Part shown: positions 24,171 through 36,453 of the stretch, in pieces
Position numbering within the stretch: the first letter of the stretch is position 1
Layout of the letters: each line of letters starts with the position of its first letter
Made by a program: the position numbers and the translations under genes
Notes under the pieces: model-generated
Databases searched by the model: none
What the model saw: the letters and a program-made list of their open reading frames with translations, nothing else
Told to the model about the DNA's origin: nothing
DNA from: Prochilodus magdalenae
Taxonomy: Eukaryota > Chordata > Actinopteri > Characiformes > Prochilodontidae
Reading direction: 5' to 3'
Assembly (NCBI GenBank): GCA_024036415.1
Contig: JAMWET010003067.1
Span: 198,501 to 262,500 of the forward strand
Length of the DNA stretch: 64,000 nucleotides

Positions 24171-26148
24171 GACCCCAGATGGAGTTAGATGTAAGCCAAA
24201 AAATGTAAATTGTGATTTGAAGATGATCAGCTTTTGAATATAATTTTATTAAAATGCAGAAATTAAAAGTTTATTAAAATAGTCTTATGCACATTCTGGG
24301 GTCGTATCTCCATTTTCAAATGTCCAAATCTGCTACGTTTTGTACCTGTCATTAATTCAAAACAGTTTGTGGTTCAGTGTGCTCAGCACTCTGTCCACCC
24401 TGTCCTCACCTACTGGTTTGTGATTAAAGTTTGAGGATACTTCATTAAATGATTTGAACCAGACGATCGGCGATCCATAATTTACAGTCCTCAGGTAAGT
24501 TAATAACATTTATAATACTTTTATAACTGAAGCTGAACAGCATTTTAAATGAGGGAGCAGTTTTGAAATATTTATTCAAGTTCTATTTTGAGAAAACAAC
24601 TGCATTTGTCTCCATAATAACGATAAATCATTTACAAAGTTTGCACAAACTCTCTGTATTATCTCAATTACTTCAAACTTCCTCATGAGAGCCCTCTAGC
24701 TAACCCAAATGTAGAAAATGATGCAAACGTGTGTGAATTAATGCAAATTTACATTTATATTTCCACTTTAATGAAATTACGTTTGAAGCTAATATATGCC
24801 CCCAAGTCACCATTTACAAATACAGTACAGCAAACCTCTATTGGCTTAAATCTGGCATAATGATAGCACTTCTTTTAAATTCACCCATCAGTACAACCAA
24901 TTCCACTGCTAATGGTTGTCTATTGTGGTTACATGAACATCTGCTTGATTTTACACCCCTATTATCAATACGCACATATATTTGGCCCAAAGCTCATAGT
25001 CACCCAGTATTGGTTTTGGGCTTTGTCCCTTGTATACAAATGTTTCCAGAGTCTCTGAATCTATTAATGATATTACGTACAGTAGATTATACCCTGTAAT
25101 TTTTTCTTGAATTGCTGCAATATTTGTCAGCATAGTCACTGAGTGGTGAGTCACAGAGTGGTGAATCCCTTCCCATCCTTAGTCAATCTCTCTGTGATGC
25201 TCTTTTGATATACAGTCATGTTACTGACCTGCTGCCAGTTTATATAATTAGTTGTGAGACGTCCACCAGGTGTTTTTGCAAAACTTTATTATTCTTTTCT
25301 TGCCCTCTTCCTAGTTTTTTGAATGTGTTGCTGCCATCAGGTTTCTCAGTTCCATTATTTAATATCTTGTCTTTGTACTATTTTAAATAAAATGGGGTTT
25401 AAGTTACATATTTTTTTAATTTATTTTATTTACATTTTGCAGTTTCAATTTTTTTGGATATATAATAAAATGCTAATAAAAAAACAACAATACAGTTCTA
25501 TTATAATATAGATCCAATTAGAAAAAGTGATTAAATAGCAAATAAATATCAACATTAAGAAATAAATGCAAAAGTCATAGAATAAACATCTGAATATCAT
25601 CAGTGACCAAAGAAATACATTACTCCATTTTCATTTTTCAACAACATCAACAAAATCTCTTGATGGGGAAAATAAAACAAATAAAACAATAATAAATAAT
25701 CGACTTTAGGGCTCCTGTCTGCACATTGGTCCTAACATCAGGAGATCCTGAGTTTGATCCCTGGCAATGGCAGACCCGTCCATGGCCAGGTCTCCCTGAA
25801 TGGATATGATGACTGATAGGATATGATGATAGGATACTTCTCCCATTTCACTCAGTGTGATGCTAGCAAACATGGGCATCTGTAAGCTAGCATTAAAAAT
25901 TAGCAGTTAGCGCTCTCCTCCAAGCATACTGTCTAGTGACAATGAATTAGCAGCAGTTTAAAAACATGCTGGCTTCATGTGACTTGGGGAAAATAAGTGT
26001 TAGCCTTCACCTTCTCAGCTGGGTAACATCAGGAAATACTCATGGGAAACATAGCCAGTGGTAAAAACGAGAGAACAACAATGGGTGAAATGAAGAGTCT
26101 TAATGAAGAGTCTCTAGAAAGCAATACCTCTTTAGTAAATGACTAAAA
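24171..26148. other. Intergenic, AT-rich, downstream of the opsin
   Basis: No gene identified. Frames at 24860-25511 are hydrophobic by chance in AT-rich DNA and have no motif. Confidence 0.4.
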
Positions 26149-26154
26149 TTTAAT
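26149..26154 (-). promoter_or_regulatory. Candidate poly(A) signal ATTAAA for the opsin
   Basis: Plus-strand TTTAAT equals ATTAAA on the minus strand, about 390 bp beyond the opsin stop codon. It is a common hexamer in AT-rich DNA, so this is only a candidate. Confidence 0.25.
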
Positions 26155-26539
26155 TACCAAAAAAACAAATTTTCATTTAAATGTACATGAACACATAATA
26201 AATATAAAAATTAAATGACAAAAATATTCTTTTTAACTTGTGTTGTGTAGGTGTAGTGATCCAACAGGAATGAATGTGAATCCAAACACACACACACACA
26301 CATGCACGCACTTACAGTTTTTTCTACTTAACAAACCCATTATATCTAGTGTAAAACTGCATTTTCACACTCAAGACAGAATACCTCAAAACATGCAATA
26401 CTGTCTTACAAACAAGAAGCCCACACAAGTGTCCAGTTTACGCAAGAAAATCCATTAGTGTTCTCCTCAGAGGCAGTGTTCCCAGGATTCATAAAAACCC
26501 TCACACACACTCGCTCAAATATCCTAATGAGAGCGACTT

Positions 26540-27190
26540 TCAGGATTTCCAAGCTTTAGCCACTTTACCATAGGCAGGCATTGTTTCCAAGGTAATCTCC
26601 AGGCTGTCAATCTCTGAGCTCTTCCTGCCTCTAACAAGCACTTGCACTGCCTTCTTGCCCTCCACTGAGCATCTCCTGGAGCTCTCCAGCCTCATTTCTG
26701 CATCTGCTGCATCTGGATCCAGCTCCAGTTCTGCCTCCGGCTCTCCACTGCTCTGTATAGAGAACTGTACTGTATTCACATTGATGGGGCAACGACGTGG
26801 GTAGTTCCTGAACTGCTCAAAGGGATCATTGCACCTCTCACATGAGCAGTGGACCAGCCCCATGGGTCCTAGGTGGCCCCCTGGTCTCATTGAGCGTAGC
26901 CCCAGCGCCAGTGAAGGGCGGCAGCTGTCCTGTGGCAGGCACACAGCCACACAGCTGCGTACACAAACCTGCCGAAGGGACAGCATGTCTTTGCAGAGGA
27001 GGTGGCGGAAGTTGGGCTTGAGCAGAAGGTAGATGAGAGGGTTGTAGATGGTGGAAGATTTTGAGAACATAGCAGGAACAGCAAAGGCCAGTGGCGGAAT
27101 GACCTCTATGTCCCCGAATGCAGCCCATATGGAGACAAAGGCGTAAGGGCTCCATGCCGTGAAGAAGCCTATACACACTGCCACACTGAG
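26540..27190 (-). CDS. Opsin coding exon 5 (helices 6-7 and C-terminal tail)
   Basis: The acceptor TCTCTAG|CTC is followed by helix 6 ([20 protein letters not shown]), then helix 7 with K281 and NPLIY. After NFRHLL the tail has [19 protein letters not shown], likely palmitoylation or membrane-facing cysteines, then further cysteines. An acidic run [16 protein letters not shown] follows, and the exon ends [13 protein letters not shown] before the stop at 26540-26542. Confidence 0.95.
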   Translation of the reverse strand, partial: LSVAVCIGFFTAWSPYAFVSIWAAFGDIEVIPPLAFAVPAMFSKSSTIYNPLIYLLLKPNFRHLLCKDMLSLRQVCVRSCVAVCLPQDSCRPSLALGLRSMRPGGHLGPMGLVHCSCERCNDPFEQFRNYPRRCPINVNTVQFSIQSSGEPEAELELDPDAADAEMRLESSRRCSVEGKKAVQVLVRGRKSSEIDSLEITLETMPAYGKVAKAWKS

Positions 27191-30056
27191 CTAGAGAGAG
27201 AAAGAAAGAGAGACATTTATCACATATTTATTGTGCCAGTGTAGTCAAACTACTATAGCAATCAGCAAAGCCAAATTCTAAAGAGAATGCACCCTAATGG
27301 TTTAATATTGTACAAACATTATGTTTCTTACTATAACTACGGTATTACTGAATAATCTGTACCATGCTGTAACATGTATGTGGTTGTATATAAATGTATA
27401 GATTTGTATATGTCTGAACTATGTGTGTGTGTTTGCGTGTGCATGTCCTACCTTCACTATGATGGTCTGGATGTTACCCATGCGCGTCTTGGAAACGTGC
27501 TGCTCCACGGCTTGGCGGGACTCCCGCACAGTGTGCAGTATGTGTGTGTAAGAGAGAATGATGATGGTGCAGGGTAGTAGGTAGCAGAAGATGAATAGTA
27601 CAGTGGTGTAGGAGCGGGCAATGGGGTCTCTGTTGGATGTGATCCAGTCGATACAGCAGGCTGTCCCGTAGGGCTCCGGACCATAATGTCCCCAGTGGGC
27701 CAGCGGTGAACAGGCGAACACTAGTGCGTATGCCCATGCACACACAATTAGCACACGACCGTGCTCATGACCAAACCTGTTACCTGTTACACACATATCG
27801 TAAATTACAACATATTAAAAAACAGACAATTTACAATACTGGCCGTGATAATGAGAATAAGACATTTCAGGTGTGCATCTATGCATATCTTCAGGTGTGT
27901 CTATGTATAGCTGAAGAAAAGATCTAAAGAGGTATTTAATAGACTGGACCTCTGGAAGAAGGAGATACTGGTCATCTCTGGTTCACTCTTTGCCACTACC
28001 TCCTTTCTTTCTTTTAGGCATGTGATACTATGTGTAGCAGATCCAATCTGTTAATTTTATTAATTTGTTTGCTGGATGCCTTGTGATGATCACAAGGTTG
28101 AATGACCTTGACTCATTTAGTTTGATAGCACCGTGTCTTTGGAGGAGACCTAGCTATAGGGATAGAAATGGGCCACAACTACATTAGTGGATATTAAGTG
28201 GTTTAAAAAAAGACTGATAGAAACCTTTACTGGGAATTTTAGTGCAACTGTTAGAAAGAACTCTAAGGAGATGGGTGGTCAAAAATATGGCTTAGATATG
28301 AGGTTTGGTATTTAAAAAAACTAATTAGCTGAAGCTCCTGAACCAGTCCAGTTTATCATCACTAACACCAGCAGAAAAACAAGAACAAAATCTACTGGAC
28401 GTATAAAGGGGATTCAGTCCATTTTAAGGTAACTTGGCATAACTGTGTTTCACACCTGGATGTCCTGAAGTGGACCACCAGCAGAAACATGTTCAGTACT
28501 TTTACATGCCACTAGCTCAGAAGGTTTGATCATACCTTCAGAAAACCAGAAGGTCGAAAGACATGGACAGCGTCAATATACCCTGTCTTGCTCAAATCTA
28601 TATCCTCCTGCAATCAAGACTGCATCTACCACAACACACCAGGCTTGTACACATGGTTTGTGGCAGGCAGTGTGCATCCCACACTGGACTACCACTAAGC
28701 AATGCTGATGTTAGTCAACACTATGGACTACTTTAAACTAGCATGTTTTGTGAGTGTGTTATTAGCAATGTAGTTAGTGTAATATTTTGTGGAGACCAGA
28801 TGTCTTCAGGATGATGGAAAACATGAGTATTTTGGTTGTGGTAATATTTGGTGGGGCTTCACAAGTGTTTTGTTTTTCTAGGTGTAGCACAGGGGCCTTT
28901 AGACATCAGTGAGAGTACTCTACAAAAGCTCAGGTCAGACAGGAATAAATTTATACGTGGTCCTGGAGCAATTTCCTGTTTTACAGGAACTATTCTATTT
29001 TTGGGTCTGTTCAGAGAAAATTACAGGTCGAATTACATCCTAATGTTCATTAAACTCAGCAGTGGTGTGATAATTTGAGGCCAGTCCAGACAAGACTCTG
29101 TGAATTTTCAGGCATTTTGGACCGAAAAAAAAGGTTTTTGACCACTGCTACTTACAGTCTCTTATTCATATTAAACACCTCTGGAATCGCAACCCTTTCT
29201 ACCCTGGGAGAGCATTAGCAGGTGGAAAAAGAAAATTAGCCATTCAGAAAAGTAAGATTCTGCAGGCTGATGAAAAGGGACCTATTATGCTTAGTGTGTT
29301 TTAGCAGCTTTTTTAATGCATGTGCTGTAAATGGCTTGCAAAGTTATAAACCCAAAAGTACATGAAGAAACACTCTTCCACACAAACCACTTTTCTCAGC
29401 TGTCTGAAACACCTTGTTAAAATTCCGGGGCTTCTTGGTGCCCTACAGCTTGGCACACTCTCCCACAACACACAAAGCTAAGGAAGTAAAGACTTATCAC
29501 TCTGAAGGTGGATCAGGTCTACCAACTTGTTTTACCTGACCTTCAGGATGGGACTTAAACTGATATGGCAGAGTTGACACCATTGTAGGAACAGCCACAG
29601 TGGTGTAGCGTAAAGCTGTTCTTGCCAGTCAGAAAAGATTGGGTAAACTGACCAATTAGAGCACACTAGAAGGTGGGCCTTAAAGACAAAGGGGGTCCTA
29701 GAGCACGCTTTAGACAGGGGATAAATACAGATTTTTGAGAAAATAAAGTACGAGATAAATAAAGCATGCAAATCTATTCTAGTAGATCCCAAAATATAAA
29801 ATTATGAACACTGCAAATGAGCATAAAAGGGTGATTGTAGTTGCAGTTACAGGAATAAAGCATTTTCTCCTGATAAACTAACATGAATGGATAGAAAAGT
29901 GTGTGTATCTTTGGGTGTGTGTTTACCATAGAGAGGGTAGCACACTTTGAGGCAGCAGACGATGCTGAGTATGGTTAGAGTGGTGAGAGAGCAGATGCCA
30001 AAAAGTACGCCGCAAAAGGCATACACTATGCACACCGTCCTCCCATACAGCCACCT

Positions 30057-30093
<37 letters not shown>

Positions 30094-33000
30094 TAAGTGA
30101 AGACAGAAAGGGAAACACACAAAAAAAGAGCAGAAGGCATCAAATAAATCGACGGAGGAAAACTTGCAGTTCTAACTTGTTGGAGATTGAGAAGGTAGGA
30201 TGAACCACTACTGACAAACAAGTTCAGTTGTTCATCTGCCTTTACTGTAGTTAATGACTACGGACAGTCGGAGGTAAAGTGGTGCTTTTAGAGTTAACTT
30301 ACGCTTTGACCAATTATAAAACAGCTGCTAAAATTGGAAAGCTGCAAGATTCGTCTCACGTGCTGTTCTGTCTCATTGTCGGGCAGTTAAAAGCGCTGAC
30401 GTCTCAGATGAAAGCTAAATTTCAGAGCAGGTTGCTGAATGTGTGCGTGGGTGTTCTGCCTCTCTGTGTCTCTGCTTCTTGAAGCCTGAGCGTCACAGAA
30501 TTATTTAGCTGGAAACGTTATATACAGCACAAGTCGAAAGCATGAACATGCAAGCAGGTGCATGGAGTTCTGATGCACTTTAAATAAAAGCACTCAGCAC
30601 AAGCAGGCTATCATCATTTTGCCACAAGCATTGGCAGCTTGAAAGAGTAGTTCTAGGTGAAGGGCAGGGATATTATAGAGGATCTCTCAGACATTTAATC
30701 CTATCCCTGTAATGCACCATACACGGAGGTAAACCTGTGTCCTTGCGATTATGGATGTAAGGCTCCTCAACACTGCACCACTGCACACTGTGCTGTAGCC
30801 TGTGTCAGAATGGCTACAACTTTTATAATTACTGTTCAACCATGAAGAACCCTGGCTGGCTCTAAGCTTTTTTTTTGCAATTGCTTAAAATGAATTTACA
30901 TTGCACAAGACTTGCACAGCAAAAATGGCCTCAAAATGTCTCAAACCTAAAAAAAAGGTTTAGGCTGCAATATCAAAAGTTTTCTTTATTTGTCAAATGT
31001 GCCCAGGTGCAAAGTGCACAGGTGAAATAAGAACAACGCAGGAAGAATTTAAGTCAACAGACTTTTATCAGCATCACACAAACACATACACAGTGTCCAA
31101 AACCACATACTGCCATATTAAATAGCACCACCATAAGTCCGTCCATTACTTTAGTGTGTACAGTGCATTAAGTATGCAGTTTTGGATGCAGCTAGTCAGG
31201 AGCGAATAAATACAAGAACACAGAAGTCACACCTGAACCCAACTACAGGAAAACAAGACACAAGACCAATTTAAACCTTCATTGAGCCAAAAATGATATT
31301 CAGTTTTGTAATGAATAAAAATCCACCTGCTTTCATCCTGAGTATGTAATCTGTCCAGATTAGTCTGCATCTGTGGTCTATATCACAAAACGTCTCATTT
31401 CTCTATGCTTAGTCATGCTAAGCCCTCTGTAGGAAAACACCCTGTCACAGGTGATTTGAAATCTACTCTGTATGTAAAGCGTCTTACTGGTGAGTGGTCT
31501 GACAACACATGACAAACCATCAAGGGCATGAAAGGAGATAATTAACTTGGTTTACATGTAATACAGGGTTACCGCACTGTATTACATGTGCGGCTACAGC
31601 TACCCCAGCATGTGGTGCAGGACTGCCAGACTCAGCAGAAGCTTCATCCCACAAGCCATTAGACTGCTCAACGCAGTTGGACATGCATACTTATCAGGAC
31701 TGTTAAACTCTTGAACACACACACAGTGAACACACACAGTGTCAAATACTCATTCATATTAGAACTGTACACAGCATTATTAATATATAATATTTATTTC
31801 AATTCGCATCTTTTTTTAACGCTGAAAAACCATGTGCAATAATCTGCACAACAATCTCACTGTTTATTATAATCAAGCACTTTATCATTTCCAGTGTTAA
31901 GTTTACAGCTACAGTGTTATGTGTATCACCACTTAGAAACAGGAATATCCTTCTATACAAGTGCAATATTTGTGTGTAATGTATAATTTCCTATTTGTTT
32001 CTTTCCCCACCCCTTCTATATTTATACTCATGTCTCGTTTGCACTGTTATGTATCCAGTATGTCTTGTGTGTTTGCACTATGTTTACATTTGCACATCGG
32101 AGTTTGGAGAAATGCAATCTCGCTCAGTTTTGCACTCCTGATATAAAGTCTGAATGACAATAAAGTTCACTTTGACTTTGACTTTGATACTATATTCCTT
32201 ACCAGTGGTATGACTAGATGTGAAATAGCTGTTTTATTTTCACAGGAGATGCAAGGATAAAAACAGCTGGGCTTACCACATGATATCTGAATATCCATTT
32301 GGATTCACAGAAGCTTTTCATTTTTTTTTCATTTTTGGCGACTGATGTGTCTGTGTGTGTGTTTTAACTGGGTAGGAACTAAAAAATCAGGTATTTGTTA
32401 TTTCTATGGGTTTAGTTTGTCTTTCACATTATTTTTCATCAGTCAGTGGTGGATAGGTTACACATCTGTAATGTTTGGTGTTCAGACAGTGCCAGTGTGG
32501 GTAAGTAGTATTTTGAGCTGCTTACTGTGAGCTAATTAATAAACCCACACATATAAGCACAAGTTCATTCGTGAAACAAGAGTTTATGTTTAAGTGTGTA
32601 TCTGTAGTAATTCGAGGGTTAAACCAACAGCCACAGTTTGTGAACTGTAACTTGTACAATAGAGATGATATAAAGCTGAAGTTTCTTAATATCATTTCAC
32701 TTAAATGAAGTAATGTTAGGTGGACAGGAAGAAAATATAAGCCTCTAGAGACTACACTACATGAAGTGTTTTCACAATATTCATATGTGAATCATGTGAA
32801 GATGGACAGCAGCAGCTAGAACAGCTGACAACCAGGGTATGAAAAACTAATTAAGGAGGATGAGGAGATATTCGATCAGGAGGACAGTGAAACATTAACA
32901 GACATTAATTAAAAAAGTTAATTAGTTAATGTTAGCATCATCTGTAGCATACTGACTGGCATGATCATTAAATTAGATTACAACTTTCATCAGCTTACAT

Positions 33001-36000
33001 TTTAGCTCAATCTAACCACCTTGTTTTTGCCAGTATAGCATGTAAATAATAAATAACAGACGAGAGTAAAAATGAACATAAAAATTGAGATTTTAGAGAT
33101 TTTCTTGCAGGCACAGTTGTGGTTGTGTGTGTGTGTATAATGGAAGAAACAGAGTTCTATGTTGGCTGCTCTGCATGTATAAAACTTATGGTCCCTCCAT
33201 TAGGACAGTGATGAAAGTTAAATGTTTTGCCATGGCATTAATTAGTATCCAGCAATGTAATACTACAACCGGTATTGGTATCTAAATCTAAATTCAGAAT
33301 CAAAATCAAAAACTCCCATAAAATTAATCCTGCGTAAGTGTGTTTTATCAGGAATGTTGAGATTCTTCTTCTTCTTCTTCCTCTTCTTCTTATTTTTCTT
33401 CTTCTTCTTAATAATAATCAAGTAAGCTAACCTTACTGTATAAAATTTATACAGTGAAACATTATTTTATAAGGTGAAAATATTTAAATTAGTGTTTTAA
33501 ATTAAATAAAATAAATAAAATAATAAATTAATAAATAAGTAAGAAGACCAGCAAAAAAATCACATGACAGGGATGTAAGACAGTTGTGTTTGGATCAACA
33601 GGATGTAATCCCTATCCTTTCTCTTTATATCTTTTTCTTACCTGTGATGGAAGCTGGAGGTCACAGCGAGTGGGTAGAGGCTGAGGGTCATGCCCAGATC
33701 ACTGACAGCCAAGTTAACAATGAAGAACTCGGCTGGCTTCAGCAGATGTTTCCTTCTATGGGACACATAGAGCAGCATTGTGTTCCCACACAGAGAACAC
33801 ACACCTGAAAGACACACACAGTGCATCATATAATCTGGGGCTAATGTGTACTTTTCACTGTGACTGTTAGTTTAGCTTGCAGTGATTACAGGGCTGCCCA
33901 GGTAATCATCCTAAAATGAGAGATAGAAAGAGTGTATAAGAAACTTATTAGGACACACTACATCTTTGTTTAAGACTCTGTGCAACACACTGAACAACAA
34001 ATAAAACCTATAGCAATTACTTTACATTAGACATGATCTGGTACAGTTCACATTTTCTCCTAGGGGGGTACCAGAGGGGAAGTAGCACAGTGTAGGGATG
34101 TATAAACCAGCACCTCACTGAGGTGGTCCAACGTTAAGTGTGAAGATGCTAACAAATATTTTTTGGTGTCACTTTGTGTTGTTAGCTGTCAGTGTATTAA
34201 AGAGCAGAAACGCTTGTTGGGCTGTTTTAGGTTCATTCACATAAGCACTTTTATGTTAAAGAGCCTGAATATGGGTGTAGAGGTGGGTTTTTAGAGTAGA
34301 GCTGGGGGCTGTGTTTTTAGATGTTAGTAATGGAGTAGCTGTGTTTCTTCTTGCCATATGTGAGCACATATAACAAATGTTGCACTGTAGGTCATAACCC
34401 TGAGTCATCCAAGTTTCTCCTGAGAACTCCAAATGTTACTGTATTATACATTTAATTTAATAAGTTAGGGGACTGTGTCAAAGACTTAAAAGACTGGAGG
34501 TCAAGTACCCTCTTCCTTTCCAGCAGTTCTTCTTGTTCCAAAAGCTACTAGAAACAAGCTGTCTGCTTTATCTCTTAATAGCGTCTCAGTCACACCAGGT
34601 TCATCTGTATGAAGCCTTGGTGTCACAACCGATTCTGATCTTATCTGGCCTTCAATTAACAGATTATTTATTTATTTATTTATTTATTAGACTAATATTA
34701 CTAGAATTGCTTTATTACATCTCTGCAATATTGCTATGAAATGCCCTGTCCCTACAGGATGCAGAACAGGTAGATATTGCCTTTATTACACTGAGGTTGG
34801 ATTACTGTAATGCCCTACTTTCTGGTTGTTTTAGAAACAGCTTTAACAAGCTTTAGTTAGTCCAGAGAAACCATAATACTGTTTCATTGGGATTTCCTTC
34901 TGTTCTACACCATTACTCTCACAGGACTCCTTCGTCGATTATTCTCTATTCAATATTGCATATAACTGTAAATTCTTATCCTTTTTATATTGCTTTTGTG
35001 CTTGTCTTGCTATGCGGTGTCAACAAGAGAATGGATGGCTTCCCCTTTTGAGTCTTGGTTGTTCTCAATGTTTTTTCATCTTGCTCTATGGGAGTTTGCC
35101 ACTGTTGCCCTCGGCTTGCTCAATGGGGGCTTGGACCTGGATTCCCTGTGAGGCTGTTTTTTGACAACATCTGTTGTAAAAGGCCCTACATAAATAAGAC
35201 TTGACTTGACATCCAATGTCACAGTCCTATGTGTTTTTCTTTTCAGGGGCATGTTATAGACGATCATTTGGAGAAAGCTTACAGAGCCTCGGGAACATTT
35301 CAGAAAATACAGACGTGAGTGGAGGAGCAGAGCTGTGTTTGTGGGGGGTTCTGGGACTGCATGTTGCTTTAGTCTCAGTAGTGGGTTCCACAGACTCTTT
35401 TCTTCTGATGAATAATCTACGAAGGTTGAGGAGACCCGTGGTGACTCACAGAGAGGGAATTACACGACTGCAACAATGATTCACACCAAGGAAATCTCAA
35501 GGCTCTTAATGCACGTGGCACACACATGCACGCACAGTCGGACTGAGAGGAAGCAAGAAAGTAATACTTGCACATTCATCAACAGAAGTGATCTGATGTG
35601 ATTATGGAAATACGAAAATAGGCAGATTCACAGACATGCAGACGAACACTGCTACATCCTTTCCCATACACACAACTGTCTTCACAACCTTTAAATGCAG
35701 TGCTATTACCTCACTTCTCATGCACAGTGTCAGCCTCCTTCAGGCTCTGTTAAACCTGTCCATACACTAATGACTCGGCAGATATAATTGATCTATTGCC
35801 TCTGTCAAGCCCTGCACACATAATAACCTCTAGATGCCATACTTTAATGCTTCAGCCTGCCACTGAAACATTGTGAGACAACCCAGGCTTTGCCCTAGTT
35901 TGCCATGAGCAATGACACAAAGCAAGTAATAGGAGCCTCTGAGACAGTTTCAAAGTTCCCCCCTTTTTTTTTTTGTTTGCTAAACTTCATTGTTAAAAAA

Positions 36001-36278
36001 TTCACCAGCCAATCCATGCCATTAATATAAGTACATTTCAGCCTGCACCGCTTTGATAAGGCACAATACAGGACAGGCGATCACATCAAAAGAGAACACA
36101 TTTTACATACACTTCTCTAAAACAGACCTGGGACACTCATCATTTGTTTTTCTTTTTTAGTTATTTCATTCATTAGTGCATTCTTGAAAATGACCTTACC
36201 ATATTTAATTATTAATCATATATATTGCTTTATATATATATATAAACCATATTTCAATCTCTTTTCAGCTATAACTAG

Positions 36279-36346
<68 letters not shown>

Positions 36347-36397
36347 CATAACAAGCTGTTACATTGTGCAATGAAATTCTTACTTTGCAGTTCCTCC

Positions 36398-36453
<56 letters not shown>

